Shown here: positions 44,012 to 53,055 of the stretch, in pieces
How the letters are laid out: each line of letters starts with the position of its first letter
How positions within the stretch are numbered: position 1 is the stretch's first letter
NCBI RefSeq assembly: GCF_000744105.1
Contig: NZ_JQLH01000001.1
Span: forward strand, 372,001-436,000
DNA length: 64,000 nt
Direction of reading: 5' to 3'
DNA from: Maribacter forsetii DSM 18668
Lineage (GTDB): Bacteria; Bacteroidota; Bacteroidia; Flavobacteriales; Flavobacteriaceae
Position numbers and translations under genes: made by a program
Notes under the pieces: model-generated
Seen by the model: only the letters and a program-made list of their open reading frames with translations
The model's database searches: none
What the model was told of the DNA's origin: nothing

Positions 44012-44394
44012 AATTAAAAGTTAGTACGGTTCTTTATAGGGTAGTGTATGTTATCTTATATCTAATGTTTGAGCGCCAAAATAAGTATAACTACGATTCG
44101 TCGTATGATTACGTTCTAAGAAAAGGTTTCGGGGGAACTACCTTTATTAGACTTGGTGGGCATTTTTCATAAAAGAAGCATTAGTGGGACCGTACATTTT
44201 TATTACTACCATCAAATCATCAATTTTTTTGATAGCTTAAATGGGTTGTATAGTATGATATTTCATGCATATATTTTACTGACCCTTGGTTAGAAATTAG
44301 AATATACCTAAATAGACATTATAGTTTATATTGACAGTAAAAGTAGATTTAGAAAATACTTATGATTTAAGAAGAATTCCAAAAAAATAAGAAT
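44012..44394. other. 383-base region without a supported gene
   Basis: AT-rich. Contains a TACGA-TTCG-TCGTA mini-hairpin (44092-44105) and several short repeats, but no convincing gene, box or hairpin of regulatory quality. Confidence 0.4.
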
Positions 44395-44425
44395 AAAAAA
44401 GACCCCGCTTTATGGGGTCTTTTTT
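44395..44425. terminator. Intrinsic terminator, usable on both strands
   Basis: AAAAAAGACCCC pairs with GGGGTCTTTTTT over a 7-base loop. It lies 36 bases downstream of the tiny minus-strand ORF at 44461-44550, which it probably ends. Confidence 0.88.
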
Positions 44426-44460
44426 ATATACGGCTAAGCCGAGGTTAAGTAAGGGGATTT

Positions 44461-44550
44461 TTATTTATCGTTTTTGATATAAGGCTTCAATACTGTTGAG
44501 AAAAGTAACGCAGCCGCATATATCATCAATATTGTGATGTAGTTTTCCAT
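44461..44550 (-). CDS. Tiny single-helix membrane protein (29 residues)
   Basis: ATG 44550 to TAA 44461. Sequence begins MENYITILMIYAAALLFS and ends with a charged YIKNDK. It closely resembles the start of the next upstream ORF (MSQYLQAVLVYASLLLASK): both have M-x-x-Y, a hydrophobic run and VYA/IYA-x-x-LL-x-S. It is followed by an intrinsic terminator. The similarity to its neighbour and the terminator argue for a real, paralogous pair. Confidence 0.5.
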   Translation of the reverse strand: MENYITILMIYAAALLFSTVLKPYIKNDK

Positions 44551-44600
44551 AACTTAAGTATTAGAGTATAAGTTATATACGCAGCAAAGACCATTTTGGA

Positions 44601-44801
44601 TTACGGAAACTTAATAGTGTCGTTAAAAAGGCTATGATATGTTAATCTTATCGCACTTTTAAGGTTAAACCATTTGTAACTTAATCTCATTTGAAACAAT
44701 TCAAAAGAATGGGACTTTACCTTTTTATAGATATAAAAAGATAATTTGGAAGCCAGAAGTAAACTGGCATAGACGAGTACTGCTTGTAGGTATTGGGACA
44801 T
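44601..44801 (-). CDS. Small membrane protein (66 residues), related to the 29-residue ORF
   Basis: From the ATG at 44801 (an ATG two codons upstream is also possible). N-terminal hydrophobic helix (YLQAVLVYASLLLASKLSFYIY) then a basic tail (KKVKSHSFELFQMRLSYKWFNLKS). The first 20 residues align with the 29-residue ORF just downstream. No known family. Spacing of 50 bases to that ORF permits one transcript. Confidence 0.45.
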   Translation of the reverse strand: MSQYLQAVLVYASLLLASKLSFYIYKKVKSHSFELFQMRLSYKWFNLKSAIRLTYHSLFNDTIKFP

Positions 44802-44845
44802 ATACAAAAGAACGAATAAGTAGGTAAATTCTTACAATCAGAATA

Positions 44846-44892
44846 TGCATTTCATCGAATAGTTGATTCTTTTTCGATGAAATGCAATTTTT
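44846..44892 (+). terminator. 14-bp hairpin with T-run
   Basis: TGCATTTCATCGAA (44846-44859) pairs with TTCGATGAAATGCA (44873-44886), followed by ATTTTT. No plus-strand gene precedes it closely; it may end the sugar-isomerase operon on the minus strand as a structure. Confidence 0.65.
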
Positions 44893-44937
44893 GCTCTTTC
44901 GTTTAGGTCTTAAATGACCAAAGGGTGTAGCATAGAT

Positions 44938-45861
44938 TTATAAAAAATCATCTACTTTTTTATATGCATCAATAACCGCTAGTTCTCCTTCTTTACCATC
45001 TCTAGAGTTGCCATGCTCCATACCAAGTATTCCATCAAAGCCTTGTTCGTGAATCCATTTAAATACATTGTGATAATTGATTTCACCAGTAGTAGGTTCG
45101 TTTCTTCCAGGGTTATCTCCTATTTGAATGTATGCAATTTCAGACCAAGAAGCTTCCATATTAGGTATTAGATTTCCTTCTTGTATCTGCTGGTGATAGA
45201 TATCGAACAAAATTTTACAAGAAGGCGAATTAACTGCTTTGCAAATTTCAAATGCTTGTGGAGAATCTGTTAAAAATAATCCTGGGTGATTTCTGAAATT
45301 CAAAGGTTCCAATACCATGGTTATATTGTGTGGTTCTAGTAATGCGGATGCTTGTTTAAGGCTTTCTACGACATTAGCGGTCTGGTAGCCCATTCTTTGC
45401 TTAAGGTCCACATGACCGGGCACTACTGTCATCCATTTGGCATTGACACGTTTGGCAACTTCAATAGAACTTTTTATATCATTCAAAAATTCTTCTCTTT
45501 TGGTTTGGTCACCCGATGCTAAATTAGGGGTTTTCCAGTGTATTTTATGTGCTACGAACACGCCCATTTCCAAACCTCGTTCTTTCATGGTCTTAGCCAT
45601 CTTTTCCTGTTGTTCAATAGGACGTTTACGCATTTCATTATCTTCAAATGCTGTATAGCCTTGATCAGCCATGAAGTTCAATTGATCAATAGGGTCTTCG
45701 CCTGCCAAATGTTTAAACATGCCCAAGTGTGGTGCATATTTTAAATTGTATTTATGGGCTTTAGGTTTATTGTTTAGCGTGTTTGCATAGGTTAGAGTAC
45801 TGCCTAAAGCAATTGTTCCTGATGTTAATGCAGATTTTTGAATAAAACTTCTTCTTTTCAT
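44938..45861 (-). CDS. TIM-barrel sugar isomerase/epimerase, hydroxypyruvate-isomerase-like, exported
   Basis: 307 residues with a twin-arginine-style start (KRRSFIQKSALTSGTIALGSTL). Xylose-isomerase-like TIM barrel (AP_endonuc_2) with KWMTVVPGH, TMVLEPLNFR, KILFDIYHQQIQEGN, IAYIQIGDNPGRNEP and GMEHGNS supplying the metal-binding Glu, Asp, His and Glu. Members isomerise hydroxypyruvate or epimerise keto-sugars. The GMC and subunit-3 genes precede it in the same orientation, so it may act on the oxidised sugar made by them in the periplasm. Confidence 0.85.
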   Translation of the reverse strand: MKRRSFIQKSALTSGTIALGSTLTYANTLNNKPKAHKYNLKYAPHLGMFKHLAGEDPIDQLNFMADQGYTAFEDNEMRKRPIEQQEKMAKTMKERGLEMGVFVAHKIHWKTPNLASGDQTKREEFLNDIKSSIEVAKRVNAKWMTVVPGHVDLKQRMGYQTANVVESLKQASALLEPHNITMVLEPLNFRNHPGLFLTDSPQAFEICKAVNSPSCKILFDIYHQQIQEGNLIPNMEASWSEIAYIQIGDNPGRNEPTTGEINYHNVFKWIHEQGFDGILGMEHGNSRDGKEGELAVIDAYKKVDDFL

Positions 45862-45881
45862 GAGTGGTTGATTTAAAGTAA

Positions 45882-45919
45882 AAAGCCAAGAACGATGAAA
45901 TTATCATGCTCTTGGCTTT
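45882..45919 (-). terminator. Intrinsic terminator on the minus strand
   Basis: AAAGCCAAGA (45882-45891) pairs with TCTTGGCTTT (45910-45919) with an inner ATGA/TCAT-type stem. Read on the minus strand it is followed by TTTTTACTTT. It sits between the subunit-3 gene and the isomerase start 20 bases further. Confidence 0.75.
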
Positions 45920-45940
45920 GAATATTGAAATGTTATTGTG

Positions 45941-46588
45941 TTATAAGGACCATGCCTTACCACCTGTAAGCTCTTGCATATCTCCGCAAGGAACATATTC
46001 ACCTGGGACAGGTAAATATGCCAATACTTCTTCGCCTACATATTCAGAAGCTTTATAGCCCCAAATAGTCATACCTCTTAAGTTATTGGCAAATGCAAAT
46101 CTTGAAACTTCATCATCTAACTCGGCAGTACCTCCATCTGCAATAGCTTTTGTGTAGCTATTAATGGTCTTGAACATTTCTGCTTGCTGATCTTTTGTGT
46201 ATTTCAAAGATGTTGCCAAAACAGGCTCTAAATCTTCAGTGGTTAAATCTTCGGCTTTTTCTTTTCCAGAATCAGCCAAGGCTTTATTAGTGAATTTTGT
46301 CATAGACATTTTAAAGAAGTCTTGTTGCTCCTTTTCCATAACATCTTTTGCAAACCTGTCAATAAAGATATCAACTTGTACTTCTGTAGCAGATGGTGTG
46401 TCAGTTTTAGGTAAAATAATATCTACTAGTTTAGAAAGTACTTCACCTTCATTTTGAGCCAAGAATTCTGGAGTCCAAGTTAGGGCCGGTTCACTTTTAC
46501 AGCTTTGAACAATTGATAACAAGGTTGGGGTGGCCACCATATATCCAAGTGACATTCCCATATTTTTTAAAACGCGTCTTCTATCCAT
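45941..46588 (-). CDS. Gluconate 2-dehydrogenase subunit 3-like protein (GMC partner)
   Basis: 215 residues with an arginine-pair signal (DRRRVLKNMGMSLGYMVATPTLL), and a Cys in IVQSCKSE that could be a lipid or signal-cleavage site. The body has FLAQNEGEVLSKLVDIILPKTDTPSATEVQVDIFIDRF, the family signature. In known dehydrogenases this small gamma-type subunit helps export the flavoprotein through Tat and stabilises it. Its start codon overlaps the GMC stop by one base (TAATG), so it is coupled to 46588-48297. Confidence 0.9.
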   Translation of the reverse strand: MDRRRVLKNMGMSLGYMVATPTLLSIVQSCKSEPALTWTPEFLAQNEGEVLSKLVDIILPKTDTPSATEVQVDIFIDRFAKDVMEKEQQDFFKMSMTKFTNKALADSGKEKAEDLTTEDLEPVLATSLKYTKDQQAEMFKTINSYTKAIADGGTAELDDEVSRFAFANNLRGMTIWGYKASEYVGEEVLAYLPVPGEYVPCGDMQELTGGKAWSL

Positions 46589-48297
46589 TATATGTTTCCT
46601 TTTTTAAGTTCTTTAACAGCATGATCTGCAGCTCTGGCCGTAAAGGCCATATAAGTTAATGATGGGTTTACACAACTGGCAGAAGTCATAAAGGACCCGT
46701 CAGTTACATATACGTTTGGTACATCATGTAATTGGTTGTTTCCATTTAAAACAGACGTTTTTCTATCTCTTCCCATACGGGCAGTTCCCATTTCGTGAAT
46801 ACCTAAACCTAAAGCACTTTCGTTATCATACCCTTTAACATCTCTAAGTCCGGCTTTTTCTAACATATCAACGGCCGACTCTAAAATGTCTTTACGCATT
46901 TTAAGTTCGTTTTCTTGAAGCTCGGCATCAAAAGTTACCGTTGGTAGGCCCCAATCATCTAATTTATCGTAATCTAAGGTAAATCTATTGTTTTCGTAAG
47001 GTAGTACTTCTCCAAAGCCCATCATACCAAACGTCCATCCACCTGGTTTTAAAACGGCATCTTTTAAGTCTTTACCGTGAGATAGTTCTGCAATAGATTC
47101 TTCCCAGTTACCTCTAGAGGCTCCACCTTGATAGCCAAACCCTCTTTTGTAATCCCTGTCAGAATCTCCGCCTAAGTTTCTAAACCTTGGAATATAGATA
47201 CCACTAGGTTTTCTTCCTTTATAATATTTATCCTCAAAGCCATCAAATTTTCCAGAAGCTCCTACTTGAAGTTGGTGGTCCATGATGTTACGGCCTAATT
47301 GATCAGACTCGTTACCCATACCATTAGGGAAACTTTCAGATTTAGATTGCATTAATATAGAAGTAGATGCTATTGCAGATGCACATAAGAATATAACCTT
47401 TGCCTTAAATTCAAAAGTTTCTTTCGTATTTGAATCAATAACCTTTACACCTGTTGCTTTCTTTGTTTTTGGGTCGTAAATAACCTCATGTACAATAGAA
47501 TCTGGTCTAAGTGTCATATTACCGGTAGCTTCTGCTGCAGGTAGAGTAGAAGATAAGCTACTAAAGTAAGCTCCAAAAGGACACCCTCTAATACATCTAT
47601 TTCTAAATTGACATTTGCTTCTTCCGTCAAATTGCTTTGTTCCTGTAATGTGTGCAGTTCTTCCGGCAGTTACTACACGACCATCAAAATTCTCAGCAAC
47701 TTTTTCCCTAAATTCCTGCTCTACACAGTTCAGGTCCATCATTGGTAAAAAATTACCATCTGGTAATTGCTCTAAACCTAAGTTTTCACCACTTACGCCA
47801 ATATACTCTTCAACCTTATCGTACCAAGGTGCAATATCTTTATAACGAACAGGCCAATCTACGGCAATACCTTCTTTTTTGTTTGCTTCAAAATCAATAT
47901 CGCTTAAACGGTAACTTTGACGGCCCCATTGTAGTGAACGACCACCTAGATGATATCCTCGCATCCAGTCAAATCGCTTTGTTTCATTGTATGGATGTTT
48001 TAGGTCATTTACAAACCACATGTTACTAGCTTGGTTGGTAGTATAACCAGTTCTGTTTTGCTTTGGTTGTTGTTCAATAATTTCCTTAGTAGGTTGCCCT
48101 GCATTCGGAAAATCCCACGGGTCCATATTTGCTGTCTCGTAGTCTTCAATATGTTTTACCATACGACCACGTTCTAAAACCAGTGTTTTAAGACCAGCCT
48201 CGCATAATTCTTTCGCGGCCCAACCGCCACTAATTCCGGTTCCTACAACTATAGCGTCATAGGACTCCTGCTCTTCATTATAATAAAATTTGCTCAT
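46588..48297 (-). CDS. GMC-family oxidoreductase with predicted Fe-S site, copy 1
   Basis: 569 residues. The N-terminal FAD dinucleotide motif is DAIVVGTGISGGWAAKEL. GMC-C features are HEMGTARMG with the catalytic histidine and SCVNPSLTYMAFTARAA. Cys229, Cys235 and Cys239 in KCQFRNRCIRGCPFG give C-x5-C-x3-C, the spacing of the 3Fe-4S ligands described in FAD-dependent glucose dehydrogenases. It lacks its own signal, so it is probably exported with the twin-arginine-carrying subunit 3 next to it. Likely oxidises a sugar hydroxyl, passing electrons to a cytochrome or quinone. Substrate not provable. Confidence 0.92.
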   Translation of the reverse strand: MSKFYYNEEQESYDAIVVGTGISGGWAAKELCEAGLKTLVLERGRMVKHIEDYETANMDPWDFPNAGQPTKEIIEQQPKQNRTGYTTNQASNMWFVNDLKHPYNETKRFDWMRGYHLGGRSLQWGRQSYRLSDIDFEANKKEGIAVDWPVRYKDIAPWYDKVEEYIGVSGENLGLEQLPDGNFLPMMDLNCVEQEFREKVAENFDGRVVTAGRTAHITGTKQFDGRSKCQFRNRCIRGCPFGAYFSSLSSTLPAAEATGNMTLRPDSIVHEVIYDPKTKKATGVKVIDSNTKETFEFKAKVIFLCASAIASTSILMQSKSESFPNGMGNESDQLGRNIMDHQLQVGASGKFDGFEDKYYKGRKPSGIYIPRFRNLGGDSDRDYKRGFGYQGGASRGNWEESIAELSHGKDLKDAVLKPGGWTFGMMGFGEVLPYENNRFTLDYDKLDDWGLPTVTFDAELQENELKMRKDILESAVDMLEKAGLRDVKGYDNESALGLGIHEMGTARMGRDRKTSVLNGNNQLHDVPNVYVTDGSFMTSASCVNPSLTYMAFTARAADHAVKELKKGNI

Positions 48298-48381
48298 AAA
48301 AGTTGTTTAATCTCTAAATTTATTAAATATTAAATTAATTCTATACATTTATTGTCCATTCTTCTTGCGAAATTCGCTAAA

Positions 48382-48398
48382 ATATGCATCTTGCATAT
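48382..48398. promoter_or_regulatory. Palindrome in the divergent GMC/TIM-barrel promoter region
   Basis: ATATGCA-TCT-TGCATAT is a perfect 7-bp palindrome with a 3-base centre. It lies between the start of the minus-strand GMC operon and the plus-strand isomerase gene, a fitting place for an operator serving both. Confidence 0.45.
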
Positions 48399-48469
48399 GT
48401 GATAGATTTAGTCATGATTTTAACGCAAACGATTGAGATTATTATTCAAACAACAACAAACAACCAAAA

Positions 48470-49462
48470 ATGAAAACAAACAAATTTATTAGAATTGCTA
48501 CGGCAGTATGTATTGGAATCTCGTTATTAGGAACTTACTCATGTAAGGAAACAAAAAAAGAGAAAGTAGAAAATGCAGAAATTGTAATGGAAGAAAGTAC
48601 TAAAGCTCCATTTTTTAAATTGTCTTTGGCACAATGGTCCATGCACAAAATGATCAGGGAAGATGGTGTAGATCCATATTCTTTTGCCGAAAAAGCAAAG
48701 GATTGGGGGTTTACGGGATTAGAGTATGTAAGTCAACTGTATAATCCTGAATTGGAAGATGCTGGTTATTCTGAAGAGGCAATGGCAAATTTCGTTGCAA
48801 AATCTAATGCAGAAGCAGAGAAGCACGGAATGAAAAACGTTTTGATCATGATCGATGGTCAAGGTAATTTGGCTGTTGACGATGAAGCCGAAAGAAATGA
48901 AACTGTTGAGAAGCACAAAAAATGGGTAGATGCAGCCGCAGCAATGGGGTGCCACGCCATTAGAGTAAACCTTAATGGAAGTGATGTGCCAGAGCAATGG
49001 ATCAAGAATTCCGTAGACGGTCTTACAAAATTAGCTACTTATGCAAAAACAAAAGGTATTAATGTATTGGTTGAGAACCACGGTGGCTTGTCCTCTAACG
49101 GAGAATTACATGCCCAGGTTATGAAAACCGTGAACTTGGATAACTGTGGAAGTTTGCCTGATTTTGGTAATTTTTGTATTGAACGCAAACCAGATAGCTG
49201 GGACTGTTTAAAAGAGTACGATAAATACAAAGGTGTAAAAGAATTAATGCCTTATGCAAAAGCGGTAAGTGCAAAGTCTAATAATTTTGATGCAGATGGT
49301 TATGATACCGGTATTGATTATGTAGAAATGCTGAAGATTGTAAACAATGCAGGCTATACCGGCTTTATTGGTGTTGAATATGAAGGGTCTGAAATAAGTG
49401 AAGCAGACGGTATCATCGCTACTAGAGATCTTTTGCTAAAAGCTGCAAAAGAAATAGAATAA
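48470..49462 (+). CDS. Sugar phosphate isomerase/epimerase-like TIM-barrel lipoprotein
   Basis: 330 residues with a lipoprotein signal (AVCIGISLLGTYSC, then KETKKEK). The TIM barrel has KLSLAQWSMHKMI at the start, GFTGLEYVS, HAIRVNLNG, INVLVENHGGLS, GSLPDFGNF and FIGVEYEGSE, giving the divalent-metal Glu/Asp/His set of the AP_endonuc_2 family. Likely periplasmic isomerase or epimerase of (keto)sugars. It is divergent from the GMC operon and starts a plus-strand group with DinB and the MFS permease. Confidence 0.86.
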   Translation: MKTNKFIRIATAVCIGISLLGTYSCKETKKEKVENAEIVMEESTKAPFFKLSLAQWSMHKMIREDGVDPYSFAEKAKDWGFTGLEYVSQLYNPELEDAGYSEEAMANFVAKSNAEAEKHGMKNVLIMIDGQGNLAVDDEAERNETVEKHKKWVDAAAAMGCHAIRVNLNGSDVPEQWIKNSVDGLTKLATYAKTKGINVLVENHGGLSSNGELHAQVMKTVNLDNCGSLPDFGNFCIERKPDSWDCLKEYDKYKGVKELMPYAKAVSAKSNNFDADGYDTGIDYVEMLKIVNNAGYTGFIGVEYEGSEISEADGIIATRDLLLKAAKEIE

Positions 49463-49477
49463 TCAACAGCGAAATTT

Positions 49478-49915
49478 ATGGAGACTTTTTTTAATGAAAT
49501 ATTCGATTATAATTTTCATTGTAACAAGAAGCTAATAGAGCAGTGTTTGGCCCTTGATACGGTGCCACCAGAAACCATTCGTTTATTTAGTCATATTTTA
49601 AATGCGCACCATATTTGGAATGCAAGAATCTTAAATAAACCTAGTGAATACAAGGTTTGGCAAGAGCATGACGTGAAAAAATGGGCAGATATTCATTATG
49701 AAAATCAACGTAGTTCGTTTGAGATAGTAACTAATGCCGATAATTTTGACAAGCGTATAGATTATGAAAATTCTGAAGGGCGATTGTTCACCAATACCTT
49801 ACAAGATATTCTTTTTCATATCATAAATCATTCTACAAGTCATAGAGGGCAAATTGCCGTAGATTTTAGAAATAATGATGAAACTCCTATAAGCTCAGAT
49901 TATGTTTATTACTGA
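49478..49915 (+). CDS. DinB-family protein
   Basis: 145 residues, a four-helix DinB bundle. The metal-site histidines appear in LFSHILNAHHIWNARI and, near the end, in FHIINHSTSHRGQIAVDFR. DinB-like proteins include thiol-dependent enzymes and small detoxifying proteins; the role here is unknown. It lies 15 bases after the isomerase and 6 bases before the permease, so the three are an operon. Confidence 0.88.
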   Translation: METFFNEIFDYNFHCNKKLIEQCLALDTVPPETIRLFSHILNAHHIWNARILNKPSEYKVWQEHDVKKWADIHYENQRSSFEIVTNADNFDKRIDYENSEGRLFTNTLQDILFHIINHSTSHRGQIAVDFRNNDETPISSDYVYY

Positions 49916-49921
49916 AGATAG

Positions 49922-51151
49922 ATGAAAAATAAAGTTAGAGCGCAGTTGTGCTTTATGATGTTTTTAGAATTTTTTATTTGGGGTGCTTGGTTTGTAACCT
50001 TAGGTACTTTTTTAGGAAACAATTTAAAGGCAACCGATAGTGAAATAGCCTTGGCATTTTCTACACAATCATGGGGGGCTATTATTGCTCCCTTTGTTAT
50101 TGGAATCATAGCAGATAGGTATTTTAATGCAGAGAGAATTTTGGGTGTTTTGCATCTTTTGGGTGCCGCTCTTATGTATTTCATGTACCAAAGTACCGCA
50201 TTCGATAGTTTTTATATAATGGTTTTAGCCTACATGATCTTGTACATGCCTACCTTGGCTTTGGTCAATTCAGTTTCTTTTAACCAAATGAAAAATCCGG
50301 CTAAAGAATTTTCTATGGTTCGTGTTTTTGGGACTTTAGGGTGGATTATCGCCGGTCTTTCCATTAGTTATATATTCCACTGGGATCAAGGTGAGAATAT
50401 TGGTCAAGGCTTACTCAGAAATACGTTTTTAATGACGGCTATAGCCTCTTTAATTTTAGGATTGTTCAGCTTTACATTGCCTAAAACTCCGCCTAAAGCG
50501 GTTAGTTCGGAAAAACTTGGTCTTAAAGAGATTTTAGGATTAGATTCTTTAAGCTTATTTAAGGATAGGAACTTTTTAATCTTCTTTATATCATCGGTTT
50601 TAATATGTATACCATTAGCGTTCTATTATCAGAATGCAAATCCTTTTCTGGTAGAAATAGGTATGGATAACCCAACAGGGAAAATGACATTAGGTCAAAT
50701 TTCTGAGATTGCCTTTATGTTATTACTTCCTTATTTCTTTACCAAATTCGGATTTAAAAAGACTATTCTGGTGGCTATGGCTGCTTGGGTGGTACGTTAC
50801 TTATTATTTGCATTTGGTGATGTTAACGAACTTGGGTTTATGCTCATCATCGGTATAGCACTGCATGGTATATGTTATGATTTTTTCTTTGTCTCAGGGC
50901 AAATATATACCGATAGTAAAGCGGGTGAAAAGTTTAAAAGCTCGGCACAAGGTCTTATAACTTTAGCGACTTATGGTGTGGGTATGTTAATAGGGTTTTG
51001 GGTTGCAGGAAAGATTTCAACGGCTTACCTTTTAGATGACGGTAAACATGTTTGGGAAACTATCTGGATGTATCCGGCTGGTTTTGCCTTGGCCGTATTT
51101 ATATTGTTCGCCATTTTCTTTAAAACAGAGAAAATAGAATATCAGTCTTAG
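49922..51151 (+). CDS. MFS permease, nucleoside:H+ symporter (NupG/XapB) type
   Basis: 409 residues, about 12 membrane helices. N-terminal RAQLCFMMFLEFFIWGAWFVTLGTFL and GIIADRYFNAERILGVLHLLGA match the nucleoside symporter family. In Bacteroidota this type is also found in sugar and keto-sugar clusters, so the natural substrate may be a sugar from the oxidative pathway. Third gene of the 48470-51151 operon. Confidence 0.88.
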   Translation: MKNKVRAQLCFMMFLEFFIWGAWFVTLGTFLGNNLKATDSEIALAFSTQSWGAIIAPFVIGIIADRYFNAERILGVLHLLGAALMYFMYQSTAFDSFYIMVLAYMILYMPTLALVNSVSFNQMKNPAKEFSMVRVFGTLGWIIAGLSISYIFHWDQGENIGQGLLRNTFLMTAIASLILGLFSFTLPKTPPKAVSSEKLGLKEILGLDSLSLFKDRNFLIFFISSVLICIPLAFYYQNANPFLVEIGMDNPTGKMTLGQISEIAFMLLLPYFFTKFGFKKTILVAMAAWVVRYLLFAFGDVNELGFMLIIGIALHGICYDFFFVSGQIYTDSKAGEKFKSSAQGLITLATYGVGMLIGFWVAGKISTAYLLDDGKHVWETIWMYPAGFALAVFILFAIFFKTEKIEYQS

Positions 51152-51317
51152 ATAAATTCTTTAATTTAAACGCCTGAAAATTGTGACTCGTTAAATACTA
51201 TAGCTGTTCTTTAGTAGATAAATGGGGTGAATTTTTTCAAAAATCAGAACAAATATAAATCCGAAGGGATTTTAAACAATACTATTTTCAATAACAAACA
51301 ACAAAAACAATAACAAA

Positions 51318-52457
51318 ATGCCAAAGAAAATACGATTAGGAATATTAGGTGGAGGAGGAGATTCATTAATAGGAGTGTTGCACAGAGTAGCATCGTTTAT
51401 TAATGATAATTACGAAATTACAGGAGCTGTTTTTAATCCTGATTATGATGCCAGCATAGCTTTCGCCAAAGAAATAGATGTGCCGTTAAATAGAATATAT
51501 AAAGATTTTGATACCTTAATTGAAGAGGAATTAAAACTACCAGAAGATGAACGTATTCAAGTTTGTTCTATTCTTACGCCTAACTTCTTGCATTACCCAA
51601 TGGCAAAGAAGTTGTTAGAAAATGGTTTTAACGTTATCTGTGAAAAGCCGATGACCACTACTTTAGAAGAGGCTAAAGATTTACAGAAATCTCATGAGAA
51701 AGCAGGTACTGTTTTCGCTTTAACCCACACATATACAGGTTACCCAATGGTACGCCAAATGCGTGAAATGATTAAAGCTGGTGCTTTAGGTAAAATTCAT
51801 AAGGTAGATGCAGTCTATTATCAAGGGTGGATCAATACCATTATTCATGACAAAGAGAAAAGATCTTCTGTTTGGAGATTAGATCCTAAAAAAGCAGGTA
51901 TTAGTTCTTGTATGGGCGATATCGGTGTTCATGCCTTTAATATGGTTGAATATACTACGGGACTTAAAGTGAACGAACTACTTTGCGACTTCAACTACCT
52001 TTATGAAGATAACCAGATGGATGTTGACGGTACCGTGCTAATTCGTATGGGTGACCATGTAAAAGGTGTTATTAGAGGTAGTCAAGTAGCTACGGGAGAA
52101 GAAAACGGATTAGCAATTTCAATCTATGGTGAAAAGGGTGCTTTTAGATGGGAGCAGGAAAAGCCTAATTTCTTATATAAATTAAGTGATACTGAGCCTA
52201 CACAAATCTACAAGCCTGGTCATGCATATAATTCTGAATTGTCTTTAGATGGTACTAAACTACCAGCTGGTCACCCAGAAGGTATTTTTGATTCTATGGC
52301 TAACATTTATAAAGGTGTTGCAAGAGCAATTAGAGGTGAAAAATATAATGACGGCGAATTCCCAACTATGGCAGACGGTGTTCGTGGTATGAACTTTATT
52401 GAAGCAACCGTAGATTCGCATAAAAGCGGAAATACTTGGGTAGCTTTAGAGAACTAA
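51318..52457 (+). CDS. Gfo/Idh/MocA-family NAD(P)-dependent sugar dehydrogenase
   Basis: 379 residues. The nucleotide-binding start is IRLGILGGGGDSLIGVLHR, the catalytic lysine motif is VICEKPMTTTLEEAKD, and the C-terminal half is DIGVHAFNMVEYTTG, with the conserved Asp/His. It reduces or oxidises sugar hydroxyl/keto groups, for example 3-keto-sugars. Preceded by an A/C-rich leader (51288-51317) like those of two other genes in this island. Followed by a terminator at 52478. Confidence 0.92.
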   Translation: MPKKIRLGILGGGGDSLIGVLHRVASFINDNYEITGAVFNPDYDASIAFAKEIDVPLNRIYKDFDTLIEEELKLPEDERIQVCSILTPNFLHYPMAKKLLENGFNVICEKPMTTTLEEAKDLQKSHEKAGTVFALTHTYTGYPMVRQMREMIKAGALGKIHKVDAVYYQGWINTIIHDKEKRSSVWRLDPKKAGISSCMGDIGVHAFNMVEYTTGLKVNELLCDFNYLYEDNQMDVDGTVLIRMGDHVKGVIRGSQVATGEENGLAISIYGEKGAFRWEQEKPNFLYKLSDTEPTQIYKPGHAYNSELSLDGTKLPAGHPEGIFDSMANIYKGVARAIRGEKYNDGEFPTMADGVRGMNFIEATVDSHKSGNTWVALEN

Positions 52458-52477
52458 ATTGCCATTTTAAACTATAA

Positions 52478-52510
52478 AAAAGAGCCGCAATTTGCGGCTC
52501 TTTTTGTTTT
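52478..52510 (+). terminator. Intrinsic terminator after the Gfo/Idh/MocA gene
   Basis: AAAAGAGCCGC pairs with GCGGCTCTTTT over a 5-base loop and is followed by more T residues. Complementary on the other strand for the convergent ASCH gene. Confidence 0.9.
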
Positions 52511-52532
52511 ATAAAACTTTATATAATGATCA

Positions 52533-52991
52533 TTAATTTACCTTTTTAAAGTTTTGGCAGACAACAATCATACTTTCTCTTGGTTCTCTTTTAAATTCTT
52601 GTAATTCCTTAGTGAAAAAATCCCAATGATATTTTTTCCAGCTGTCTAATGATTTATCCCCATTAGCTTCTAATTGGGCATAAGTAGTGTCAATACTAAA
52701 ATATGGCTTAAGTGTAACCGCAGTGGTTGCAACAATACATTGTGCCTCGCCATTCCAATCTGTTACCACAATATAGTCTCCTATTTTAGGTAACGGTTCA
52801 TTACGGTTTTGTAAACCTAATAGAGAATGTGAGATTGCTTTTTTATCGCCACTTTGTATTAACCTAACGCTTTCATTAGCATCGTGTTCATTATTGCCAA
52901 AAAACATTGTTTTTGGTGTCTCATGAAAGACATCTTCGAGATGATTTTTCAAATAATTACCCCACATATTTCTGGCCGAAGCATTTTCCAT
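52533..52991 (-). CDS. ASCH-domain protein
   Basis: 152 residues. The ASCH (PUA-like RNA-binding) fold is shown by the short N-terminus, SVRLIQSGDKKAISHSLLGLQNR, KIGDYIVVTDWNGEAQCIVATTAVTL, SLDSWKKYHWDFFTKELQEF and the SMIVVCQNFKKV ending. ASCH domains bind RNA or act as nucleoside amidohydrolases (YqfB). A link to the sugar genes around it is not evident. Confidence 0.87.
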   Translation of the reverse strand: MENASARNMWGNYLKNHLEDVFHETPKTMFFGNNEHDANESVRLIQSGDKKAISHSLLGLQNRNEPLPKIGDYIVVTDWNGEAQCIVATTAVTLKPYFSIDTTYAQLEANGDKSLDSWKKYHWDFFTKELQEFKREPRESMIVVCQNFKKVN

Positions 52992-53055
52992 AAGCTGATA
53001 TTTTCTTTAATCTATAGGATGTAATAAACGTAATACTTTGTAATTAATTTTAATA

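Noticed and set aside
44092..44105. TACGA-TTCG-TCGTA mini-hairpin
   Set aside because: Only 5 bp, no T-run and not close to any start or stop. Likely chance.
44653..44661. Single AAGGTTA match in the 44-kb intergenic region
   Set aside because: Only one copy, no 11-bp partner, and within the small ORF. Not counted as a Pho-box-like site.
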